Positions 44,770 to 52,968 of a stretch of 64,000 bases of DNA are shown here, piece by piece. Under the pieces are notes generated by a model that was given only the letters and a program-made list of their open reading frames with translations, ran no database searches and was not told the origin of the DNA. The stretch comes from CAYWKS01 sp964458935 (GTDB lineage Bacteria; Planctomycetota; Phycisphaerae; Phycisphaerales; Zrk34), in contig CAYWKS010000010.1 in the NCBI GenBank assembly GCA_964458935.1, positions 1 to 64,000 on the forward strand, in the 5' to 3' direction. The translations under genes and the position numbers were made by a program. Each line of letters opens with the position of its first letter. Position 1 is the first letter of the stretch.

Positions 44770-47055
44770 TCATGATGCGGTCAGTGTACAGACGCCACCG
44801 ACGGGCAAAGCGGCGGCCAACTGATGGCTGTCATGAGTTGTGGGGTGTGCACGGCCGCCGTCGGCGACGCGCAACGGGTGCGGCGCCCACACTTGAACGT
44901 TGACCTCGGGACCGCGGCCGGTCTCGCCGAGATGGCGGATGCTGGCTTGTGTGATTGCTCCGGCCTCCCACCGCAGGTCAACCTCGAATCCGCCGCGAGA
45001 ACGCAGGCCGGTGACGCATCCGTTCGGCCAGGCTGCCGGCAGCGCCGGCAGTAGCCGGATCACGCCGTCGTGGCTCTGCAGTAGCATCTCGGCGATACCG
45101 GCGGTGCCACCGAAGTTGCCGTCAATCTGGAACGGCGGGTGGTTGTCGAACAGGTTGGGCAGCGTTGACGTCGTCAGCAGCGCGCGGACGTTGTCATGAG
45201 CCTTGTTGCCGTCGAGCAGGCGCGCATAGAAGTTGATGATCCACGCGCGGCTCCAGCCGGTGTGTCCGCCGCCGGCGGCCAGTCGCTGCGCGAGCGTGGT
45301 TCTCGCCGCCTCAGCCAACTCGGGCGTCGACCACGGTGTGATCGCGTGACCCGGGTGCAGCGCGAACAGGTGCGAGATGTGGCGATGGCCCGGCTCCACT
45401 TCTTCGAGCTCATCAACCCATTCGAGAACCTGCCCGGCGCTGCCGATACGCGTCGGCGGCAGCTTCTCCCGCGCGGCCCGAACCTGAGCGGCAAGATCGC
45501 CGTCCTCGCCCATGACTTGCGACGCTTCGGTGAACGCATCGAAAAGCTCGGCCAGGATCTGGTGGTCCATGTTCGGCCCCATGCAGATCGCCGCGACCTG
45601 CCCGTCGGGCGTGCGATAGCGGTTCTCCGGCGAGATGCTGGGCCCGGAAACGAGTCGACCCGCATCGTCCTCAACCAGGAAATCGAGGAAGAACGTGCAG
45701 ATGTCCTTGAGAATGGGGTAGGCGCGATCGGCGAGGAAGGCGGCGTCCTGCCCGAACCGGTAATGCTCCCAGAGGTGCAATGCCAGCCAGGCTGCGCCCA
45801 TCCGCCACAGCGCCGATTTCACGTTGCGGTCTGTCGGCGCACAATCGCCCCACAGGTCGGTGTTGTGGTGGGCAACGAATCCGCGACAGCCGTACAACCG
45901 CTCGGCAACGTCTCGGCCGTGCGGTTGCATCCGCTCGATCAGGTCGAACAGCGGCGTGTGGCACTCGCCCAGGTTACACACCTCAGCCGGCCAGTAGTTC
46001 ATCTGGATGTTGATGTTGATCGTATACTTGCTTTCCCAGGGCGGTGTCCAGTTCGAGTTCCAGATGCCCTGAAGGTTGGCCGCCTGGCAGCCGGGCCGGC
46101 TCGCGGCGATCAGCAAGTATCGCCCGAACTGAAAATAGAGCGCCTCCAAGGCCGGGTCGCTTTCGCCATCGGCGTACGCTTCCCGGCGCTGGTCGGTCGG
46201 CTGCATGCGACGGTCATCGCCGCCGAGGTCGAGTTCGACGCGCTGCATCCACTGGCTGTGCTCTTCAACGTGTCGCTGGCAGAGCTGTTCGAAGCCCACG
46301 GCCAGCGCGGCATTGAGCTGCGCCGCACACTGCGCGTCAGGATCGTCGCACTCAAAGTCCGTATTCGCCGCAATATAGAACGTCACGGTCTGTGCTTGTT
46401 CCACGATGAAGCTATTGCCCACGGCGCGAACCTGGCCGCCTTCCGCCTCGGCCCGCAGGTGAAGCGCGTAGTTGACCCCGGGACCGCCGCTGCAGCCTGC
46501 GAGGCGGAGCGTGCGATCGGCTGTGAACGCGTTGTCCTGCTCGAATGGCCGCCGGCTCAGCGTCGCCGCCAGCTTCAGGGCTTCCGGGCGATCGCAGCGA
46601 TATCGCACGACCATGACCTGGTCGGGTGCGGAGATGAACGTCTCGCGCCGGACGGTCGCCTCGCCGATCGTGTAAGTCTCGGACGCCATGCCCGTCATCA
46701 GGTCCAGCGATCGGCGGTAGTCGCCGTATGCGTCGGCCCCGCGCTGCTCGATTATGAGCTTGCCGAGCGGCTGGTAGGGGTGCAGCTCGCGGGGGGTAGA
46801 GAGAAGGGCGTGCGCCGCTTCAAACTCGGCTTGCTCGACCTGCCCCTGTGCGATCAATTCACGTACGCGGTCGATGGCCTCGCGTCCGTCGGGGTTCACA
46901 CGATCCCGCAACCCGCCGTACCACAGGGTGTCGGCGTTGAGGTCCAGTCGATTGGTCCGCACTCCGCCGAAGGCCATCGCGCCGAGTCGACCATTGCCCA
47001 ACGGCAGCGCGTGTTCCCATTGCGAAGCCGGCTTGTCGTACCAAAGTTCTTTCAT
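44770..47055 (-). CDS. GH95 alpha-L-fucosidase
   Basis: This 761-aa enzyme removes alpha-linked L-fucose (GH95; some members act on L-galactose). The N-terminal beta domain opens WYDKPASQWEHALPLGNGRLGAMAFGGV with LDLNADTLWYGG. The catalytic (alpha/alpha)6 barrel carries NLQGIWNSNWTPPWESKYTININIQMNYWPAEVCNLGE, which includes the asparagines that activate water. The C-terminal beta domain reads LLQSHDGVIRLLPALPAAWPNGCVTGLRSRGGFEVDLRW. No signal peptide is seen. It faces the beta-galactosidase gene tail to tail with 13 bases between stops, so the two end the locus from opposite sides. Confidence 0.92.
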   Translation of the reverse strand: MKELWYDKPASQWEHALPLGNGRLGAMAFGGVRTNRLDLNADTLWYGGLRDRVNPDGREAIDRVRELIAQGQVEQAEFEAAHALLSTPRELHPYQPLGKLIIEQRGADAYGDYRRSLDLMTGMASETYTIGEATVRRETFISAPDQVMVVRYRCDRPEALKLAATLSRRPFEQDNAFTADRTLRLAGCSGGPGVNYALHLRAEAEGGQVRAVGNSFIVEQAQTVTFYIAANTDFECDDPDAQCAAQLNAALAVGFEQLCQRHVEEHSQWMQRVELDLGGDDRRMQPTDQRREAYADGESDPALEALYFQFGRYLLIAASRPGCQAANLQGIWNSNWTPPWESKYTININIQMNYWPAEVCNLGECHTPLFDLIERMQPHGRDVAERLYGCRGFVAHHNTDLWGDCAPTDRNVKSALWRMGAAWLALHLWEHYRFGQDAAFLADRAYPILKDICTFFLDFLVEDDAGRLVSGPSISPENRYRTPDGQVAAICMGPNMDHQILAELFDAFTEASQVMGEDGDLAAQVRAAREKLPPTRIGSAGQVLEWVDELEEVEPGHRHISHLFALHPGHAITPWSTPELAEAARTTLAQRLAAGGGHTGWSRAWIINFYARLLDGNKAHDNVRALLTTSTLPNLFDNHPPFQIDGNFGGTAGIAEMLLQSHDGVIRLLPALPAAWPNGCVTGLRSRGGFEVDLRWEAGAITQASIRHLGETGRGPEVNVQVWAPHPLRVADGGRAHPTTHDSHQLAAALPVGGVCTLTAS

Positions 47056-47157
47056 GCTTGAATCGCTTTACTCGGGTATGGGTGTACGCCGACGATTCTA
47101 ATGCATCGGGCCTTGCCGTCATAACCGCCCATTCGCGATATGCACTACAATGCGGTC

Positions 47158-49542
47158 ATGGCTGATCGGCCGCCCCAGGCTGTACCGCTGACCAACCTGC
47201 TGTGGACTGCTGGCATATGCCTCGCGGTGCTTGCGCTGGGCGCATGGTTATGGGTGGCGTATGGGTTGAAGGACGGCCGTGCCGAGGTTCAGCCGGTGGG
47301 CCCGATCTCGATTGACCGGACTTCTCCGACCGGCGAGACCTACGTCGGGTCCGATCGCTGCCGTGACTGCCACGAACAGGAGCATGGCCTGTGGGAAGGC
47401 TCGCATCATGACCTGGCGATGAAGCCGGCCAACTCACAGACCGTCCTGGGCGATTTCGATGGTGCCACCTTCACCCATCATGGCGTTGAGTCTAGCTTCT
47501 ATCGACGGGACGGCAAGTTTTTCGTCCGGACCGAAGGGGATGATGGCCGGTTGCACGAGTACGAGGTGCTCTACACGTTCGGCTGGACACCGCTGCAGCA
47601 ATACCTCGTTGAGTTTCCGGGCGGTCGGATGCAGACGCTGCCGCTGTGCTGGGACGCGCGGCCCGCTGCCAAGGGAGGCCAACGCTGGTTCCATATCTAC
47701 GGTGACGAGCGTGTTCCGCCGGGCGATCCGCTGTTCTGGACCGGGCCCAACCAGAACTGGAACTACATGTGCGCCGAGTGCCACTCGACCAACCTGAAGA
47801 AGAACTACGATCCGGAAGCCGAACGCTACCGGACAAGCTGGTCGCAGGTCAATGTCTCGTGTGAGTCATGCCACGGCCCGGGCTCGGGCCACCTGGCGTG
47901 GGCCCAGGGCAAGCCGCTCGATCAGTCATACCCGCTATCGGATGACAAGGGCCTGGTTGTTCGGCTGCGTGACCTGTCGATGGGGGCGTGGGCGTACAAC
48001 AACGACACCGGCTACTACGAGCGGACCAAGCCGCTGCAGTCACGGGTTCAGTCCCACGCCTGCGCCCGCTGCCATTCGCGACGCGCAGCGCTGGCCAACG
48101 ATTACGTGCATGGCCGCCCCATCCACGACAGCCACCACGTCGAGCTATTGAACGAAGACCTCTATCACGCCGGCGGCCAGATACTCGACGAGGTGTACGT
48201 GTACGGGTCGTTTATTCAGAGCAAGATGTACCACAACGGTGTTCGGTGCACGGACTGCCACGATGCGCACAGCCTCGAACTGCATCGACCGGGCAACCAG
48301 CTCTGCACACAGTGCCACCCCGGCAACTACAACAGTGTGGAGCACCATTTCCATCCCGCGCCGGGCGCCGGCACGAACTGCGTGGATTGTCATATGGCCG
48401 AGCGGACGTACATGCAGGTCGATCCCCGCCGCGACCACAGCTTTCGGGTGCCGCGTCCCGACTTGAGCGTCGAGCTGGGCACGCCCAACGCGTGCAACGA
48501 TTGCCATGACGACCAGACGGCGGAGTGGGCCGCGGACTATGTTCGCAAGTGGTATGGCGCCGACGCGGTGGCCCGGCCGCATTTCGGCAGAGCCATCCAC
48601 GCGGGCCGGCGGCAAAGCCCCGAAGCGCGGGACCTGCTGCTGGATCTCCTGCGGGACGCGAACCAGCCACCGATCGTGCGTGCAACGGGGCTTGACCTCG
48701 CCACGCCGCTGCTCGATCGCGAACTGTTCGCCGCGGCGGTGGCCGGGCTGGATGATGACGACGCGCTGGTGAGGCGTGCGGCGTTGTCGAACCTGCGCGT
48801 GCTTCCGGCCGAGCATCGCTGGCAGTACGGCGCCGAGGCTTTGGCCGATCCCATCAAGTCGGTGCGGATGCAGGCGGTGGCCTCGCTGGCCGAGGGTCGC
48901 CCGCAGATCACCGACCCGCAATTGACCCAGCGTTTTGACAAGGCGCTGGAAGAGTATGTGGCCACTCAGCGGCTGATGTTTGATCGAGCCGGAGGTTACT
49001 TCTCACTGGGCCTGGTCTACGCGGACCTCGGCCGTGTCGATGAGGCCCTGCAGATGTACGGCAAGGCCGTCCAACTTGAACCATGGTTTTTGCCCGCGAT
49101 CACGAATCTTGCGGAGCTCCATCGAGCGAATGGCCGGGCGGACGCGGCGCATCAGACGCTGGTCGATGGTGTAGACCATGCGCCGGATGCGGCGCCCCTG
49201 CGCTATCAGTTGGGGATGTCTCACGTCCGGCATCGGAACACGGAAGCCGCGCTGCGGGAGTTGCAAGCGGCGGTCGAGCTCGAACCCGCATCGCCGCGAT
49301 ACGCCTACGGTTACGCCATCGCGCTCAACACGTTCGGCCGGTCGGACGAGGCGCTGGCCGTGCTCAAAGGGGCGCTCGAACACCATCCTCACGCCGCGGA
49401 CATTCTCTTCGCCCTGGCCACGATCAATCGGGACCTCGGTCGGCTGGATTCGGCGCGGCGGTACGCCGAGCAGCTGGTCAAGCACTGGCCGGACAATCAG
49501 CAGGGCCGCGCCCTCCTCAACGCGCTCAGGTGGTCACGATGA
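47158..49542 (+). CDS. Octaheme cytochrome c with HEAT-like and TPR repeats
   Basis: This 794-aa protein has a membrane anchor at about residues 14-38 (LLWTAGICLAVLALGAWLWV). Eight CxxCH heme-binding motifs follow in the first ~420 residues: CRDCH, CAECH, CESCH, CARCH, CTDCH, CTQCH, CVDCH and CNDCH. The remaining 370 residues are helical. First come short HEAT-like units (DDDALVRRAALSNLRVLPAEH, SVRMQAVASLAEGRP), then tetratricopeptide repeats (LGLVYADLGRVDEALQMYGKAVQLEPW, and several more). It probably sits in the periplasm or on the surface and passes electrons. Multiheme-TPR fusions of this type recur in Planctomycetota. The start is ATG 47158; ATG 47140 is in frame. Confidence 0.88.
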   Translation: MADRPPQAVPLTNLLWTAGICLAVLALGAWLWVAYGLKDGRAEVQPVGPISIDRTSPTGETYVGSDRCRDCHEQEHGLWEGSHHDLAMKPANSQTVLGDFDGATFTHHGVESSFYRRDGKFFVRTEGDDGRLHEYEVLYTFGWTPLQQYLVEFPGGRMQTLPLCWDARPAAKGGQRWFHIYGDERVPPGDPLFWTGPNQNWNYMCAECHSTNLKKNYDPEAERYRTSWSQVNVSCESCHGPGSGHLAWAQGKPLDQSYPLSDDKGLVVRLRDLSMGAWAYNNDTGYYERTKPLQSRVQSHACARCHSRRAALANDYVHGRPIHDSHHVELLNEDLYHAGGQILDEVYVYGSFIQSKMYHNGVRCTDCHDAHSLELHRPGNQLCTQCHPGNYNSVEHHFHPAPGAGTNCVDCHMAERTYMQVDPRRDHSFRVPRPDLSVELGTPNACNDCHDDQTAEWAADYVRKWYGADAVARPHFGRAIHAGRRQSPEARDLLLDLLRDANQPPIVRATGLDLATPLLDRELFAAAVAGLDDDDALVRRAALSNLRVLPAEHRWQYGAEALADPIKSVRMQAVASLAEGRPQITDPQLTQRFDKALEEYVATQRLMFDRAGGYFSLGLVYADLGRVDEALQMYGKAVQLEPWFLPAITNLAELHRANGRADAAHQTLVDGVDHAPDAAPLRYQLGMSHVRHRNTEAALRELQAAVELEPASPRYAYGYAIALNTFGRSDEALAVLKGALEHHPHAADILFALATINRDLGRLDSARRYAEQLVKHWPDNQQGRALLNALRWSR

Positions 49543-49543
49543 C

Positions 49544-50650
49544 CTAGCGGACGGTTCGTCGGCGGTTGTTCATGTAGTCGACGAGCAGTTGATGGCCGAG
49601 TTTGCCCAGGCCGCTGAAATAGGCGCGGCCCTGGTTGACCTCCGCGAGTTGCTCCACGAAGTTGATGAGCATCCGGTCGCGCGCGACCATGAACGTGGTG
49701 ATCTGGATCTGCTTGCGACGGCACTGGGCCGCTTCATCCAGCGTGCGGTTGACGATCTGCCGATTCATGCCGAACGAATCGATGTACCGCCGACCGCCTT
49801 CGTCGAGGACGGTCGGCTTGCCATCGGTGATCATGAGGATCTGCCTGTTGGGGCAGCGCGTGCGGACAAGCATGCGACGCGCCATCTCCAGCGCTGCCTG
49901 CGTGTTGGTGTGAAAGGGTCCCCAGCTCAGGTAGGGCACCTTCTTCAGCGGTACTTCGACGGCGTCATCGCCGAACGCGATGACGATCAGCCGATCGCGC
50001 GGGTACTGCTTCTTGATCAACTCCACCAGGGCCATCGCCGTGGTACGTGCGGGCGTCATGCGATCCTCGCCGTACAACACCATCGAATGGCTGCAATCGA
50101 CGAGCAGGGCGGTCGCGCACTGCGTGGTCTTCTCGGTCTCGTAGACCATGACGTCATCTTCGCCGACGGAGATGTCGGTTTGTCCGCGCGAGAGGGAACT
50201 CGTCACGGCGTTGCGAATGGTCTCGGTGCCGTGGATGGCCCACAGGTCGTCGCCGAACTCATAGGGGCGGGTCCACGGCTGGGGCTCGCCGCCGCTCCCG
50301 GGCACGCGCGACGGGTGGCCGCCGATCCCGCCGCCCTTGCGCATCTCGCCGAACACGTCGCGGAGCGCCTGCTCGCGCATGCCCTGCTCACCCTTCTCCG
50401 TCAACTGGAAGTGCCCGGGCGTGGTCTGGCGTATCTGGCCCTGCTCCCGCAGCATCGCCTCAAAGGTCTCGCGATCGATCCCGTCGCCCCACAGCCCGTA
50501 ACGCTCGGCGATCTCGTCGAGCCATTCCAACGCCTGTTCGACATCGCCGGCGAACTTGTTCAACAACATCTGAAACAACTTGTTGAGGTTGTCCAGACGC
50601 TTCTGCCGGCTCATCCGGGCCTGATCAAATCGGTTGTACTCAAACTCCAT
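49544..50650 (-). CDS. VWA-domain protein, partner of MoxR ATPase
   Basis: This 368-aa protein has a von Willebrand factor A domain in the C-terminal half. The metal-ion site is VDCSHSM (DxSxS), with a later TNTQAALEMARRML and MITDGKPT. The N-terminal half is helical, starting FEYNRFDQARMSRQKRLDNLNKLFQMLLNKF, and may bind the ATPase. It starts 20 bases after the AAA gene. MoxR-VWA pairs act as chaperone-like machines that insert metals or help assemble complexes. The client is unknown here. Confidence 0.85.
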   Translation of the reverse strand: MEFEYNRFDQARMSRQKRLDNLNKLFQMLLNKFAGDVEQALEWLDEIAERYGLWGDGIDRETFEAMLREQGQIRQTTPGHFQLTEKGEQGMREQALRDVFGEMRKGGGIGGHPSRVPGSGGEPQPWTRPYEFGDDLWAIHGTETIRNAVTSSLSRGQTDISVGEDDVMVYETEKTTQCATALLVDCSHSMVLYGEDRMTPARTTAMALVELIKKQYPRDRLIVIAFGDDAVEVPLKKVPYLSWGPFHTNTQAALEMARRMLVRTRCPNRQILMITDGKPTVLDEGGRRYIDSFGMNRQIVNRTLDEAAQCRRKQIQITTFMVARDRMLINFVEQLAEVNQGRAYFSGLGKLGHQLLVDYMNNRRRTVR

Positions 50651-50670
50651 CGGCGTACGCCTTGTCCGGT

Positions 50671-52227
50671 TCAGCGGTCGGTGTCGACGCCTTCGAGCAG
50701 GTCGCCCAGCATGTCGTAGAAGTTGATCTCGCCGTCGAGGTCCTCCTTGCCGACGAGACGGGCCTGGTGAAGCCCTTCGAGGACGAATTCCATGGCCGCA
50801 ACGAGTTCGAGGTCATTGTCATCAAGCGTGACGTGCTGCAAGGTCAACGACTCGAGGCCGTCGATCGCCCGCAGCTTCGAGCGGGTCTGGTCCGGGGGTT
50901 CGGCGTCGGTCAACTGAACGCGGTTGCCGTTGCTGAAGTAGTTGACGATGGGCTTGTAGGCCCCGAGGACGTCCTCAGCGCCCGACGCGTCGGTCTGCGA
51001 CTGGTTGACATCCGGGAGCAACCGGTCAAAGACGGCCTTGAGCCCCATGCCGATCAGGTGCCGGCCGACGTTGGTCGGGCCTTCCTGCTCACCCTGGTAT
51101 ACCAGTTCCACCTTGCCGGTGACGGCGCTGAGGCCCGCGTGAAAGTCGATGGGACGCACGCACATGCGGCTCTCGCCCGTGATCAGCGCCCGGCGCTCGG
51201 CATTGGACACCACCGCCTCCAGGAGCGATATCGGCAGGCGTGCACTAACCCCGGAGGACTGGTCGAGGTACTCGCTCCGTCTCGCGGCGAAGGCGACCTC
51301 CTCCACCGCCTCGCGGAGGAATCGCGGGACGTGGACGGCCACGCCGCTGTCGCGCTCGACCCATGACTCCTGCGTCGTGATCTGCATCGCGTGCTCGAGT
51401 TGCCTGGGGTAGTGGGTCATGACCTGGGACTCGATGCGGTCCTTGAGCGGCGTGATGATCGATCCGCGGTTGGTGTAATCCTCGGGATTAGCGGTGAACA
51501 CCATCATCACGTCGAGCGGCAGGCGGATCGGGAAGCCTCGGACCTGGATGTCGCGCTCCTGCATGATGTTCAGCAGGCTCACCTGGATGCGGCCGGTCAG
51601 GTCGGGCAGCTCGTTGATACAGAAGATGCCTCGATTGGTGCGCGGGATGATGCCGAAATGGATGACCCGCTCATTGGAGAAGTCGAGCTTGAGGTTGGCG
51701 GCCTTGATCGGATCGATGTCGCCGATGAGGTCGCTGACCGAGACGTCGGGGGTGGCGAGCTTCTCGCGGTAGCGGTCGGCCCGATGCATCCAGGCGATCT
51801 CGGTCTCGTCGCCGGCCGCGTCGACGTGCTGCCTCGCCGTGGCGCTGATCGGCGCCAGCGGGTCTTCGTTGAGCGGGAAGCCGGGCAGGATGGGAGACCA
51901 CTCGTCAAGCAGGTCGGCCAGTTGGCGGGCGATCCGCGTCTTTGCCTGGCCCCGCAGGCCCAGCAGGATGATGTCGTGCCGGGCGAGCACGGCGTTGATG
52001 ATCTGGGGGATGACCGTCTTCTCGAACCCGACGATGCCGGTGAACAGCGGCCGACCCTCGCGGAGCGCGGCCATCAGGTTCTGTCGCAACTCGTCCTTAA
52101 CGGTCCGCGGTTGGTAGCCGGTGGCCCTCAACTCCCCGAGCGTTCGGGGCAGCGTCGAGCCTGGTGCGGCGGCACTGAAATGCATGTTCGTCTCCACTAC
52201 GTGTACCTTATTTTTAGGCTTGGGCAC
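50671..52227 (-). CDS. MoxR-family AAA+ ATPase (ChlI/magnesium-chelatase-like)
   Basis: This 518-aa AAA+ ATPase has a Walker A in LGLRGQAKTRIARQLADLL. It has the family's sensor region (RGIFCINELPDLTGRIQVSLLNIMQERDIQVRG, Walker B-like FCINEL) and TANPEDYTNRGSIITPLKDRIESQV. This pattern matches the subunit-I type ATPases related to magnesium chelatase and MoxR. The C-terminal ~100 residues are specific to this subgroup. It is transcribed just before the VWA gene, with which it should form a complex. An alternative start at about 52185 (MHFSAAAPGS) would shorten it by 14 residues. Confidence 0.88.
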   Translation of the reverse strand: MPKPKNKVHVVETNMHFSAAAPGSTLPRTLGELRATGYQPRTVKDELRQNLMAALREGRPLFTGIVGFEKTVIPQIINAVLARHDIILLGLRGQAKTRIARQLADLLDEWSPILPGFPLNEDPLAPISATARQHVDAAGDETEIAWMHRADRYREKLATPDVSVSDLIGDIDPIKAANLKLDFSNERVIHFGIIPRTNRGIFCINELPDLTGRIQVSLLNIMQERDIQVRGFPIRLPLDVMMVFTANPEDYTNRGSIITPLKDRIESQVMTHYPRQLEHAMQITTQESWVERDSGVAVHVPRFLREAVEEVAFAARRSEYLDQSSGVSARLPISLLEAVVSNAERRALITGESRMCVRPIDFHAGLSAVTGKVELVYQGEQEGPTNVGRHLIGMGLKAVFDRLLPDVNQSQTDASGAEDVLGAYKPIVNYFSNGNRVQLTDAEPPDQTRSKLRAIDGLESLTLQHVTLDDNDLELVAAMEFVLEGLHQARLVGKEDLDGEINFYDMLGDLLEGVDTDR

Positions 52228-52287
52228 GAGCGTTGTCGCATGACCTTGAGCGCGTTCTTGTGACGGTAACGCCGGGCCCCGACGTGC

Positions 52288-52968
52288 TCAGCCCGCGTGG
52301 CGGGACCCACCCACACACCGGGGCACGGCTACCACGGAATCGTTGACCGCGGCGAACAGGCGATCGCCCGGTTTCGGGCGGACAAGTTTGGAACCGGTGA
52401 ACCGGCCAAACGCCGGCAGGACCGTCGCCGTGGCGGCGATGTGGAAACAGGGCAGTCGCTCGCCGGTGCCGCCGATGTCTCGGACACGCACCGCGGGATG
52501 CACATGGCCGCACAGCGCATGGGAGCCGTCGCCGCTTCGCTCCGGTGGGGCGTGGCGATACGTGAACGGCCCGTCCACAACCGGCCAATGATGCAACACC
52601 ATGCCCCATGATGCCGGAGGCGGGCCCGCGTGGCGGTCGTGATTGCCTTCGACCAGTTCGACGGCGAGTTGCCGATACCGGTCGAACCACGCGGCGAGCG
52701 CCCGGTCCGTCAATGCCGTGCGCCCGGTCGGCGCGTGGAAGAAGTCGCCGAGGATGACCAGGCGCTCGCACGCCGTGGCCGCGACGAGTCGCCCGAGCCG
52801 GTCCAGGTCGTGCGTCATCGCCGCACCGGGCACGGGAACGCCCGCCTCTCGAAAGGTCGCGTCCTTGCCGAAGTGCGGATCGGCAATGAACAGCGTCGCT
52901 CGCCGCCGCCAAAGCAGCGCCCGATCGACCAGCAATTCAACGGATTCAGACGCCAGGTCGATACGCAC
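52288..52968 (-). CDS. pdeM: Ligase-associated metallophosphoesterase PdeM
   Basis: This 226-aa metallophosphoesterase has its metal ligands visible: LFIADPHFGKD (Asp, His), ILGDFFHAP (Asp), VEGNHDRH (Asn, His), LCGHVHPAVRV (His-x-His). It matches the PdeM family found beside the ligase-associated helicase. The family is thought to process DNA ends in repair. Its start overlaps the end of the helicase gene by 23 bases. It is the last of four co-transcribed genes. Confidence 0.93.
   Translation of the reverse strand: MRIDLASESVELLVDRALLWRRRATLFIADPHFGKDATFREAGVPVPGAAMTHDLDRLGRLVAATACERLVILGDFFHAPTGRTALTDRALAAWFDRYRQLAVELVEGNHDRHAGPPPASWGMVLHHWPVVDGPFTYRHAPPERSGDGSHALCGHVHPAVRVRDIGGTGERLPCFHIAATATVLPAFGRFTGSKLVRPKPGDRLFAAVNDSVVAVPRCVGGSRHAG

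Noticed and set aside
45196..47061. 621-aa open frame on the plus strand
   Set aside because: It lies antisense to the intact GH95 fucosidase, whose motifs are clear; composition is that of a GC-rich shadow frame.
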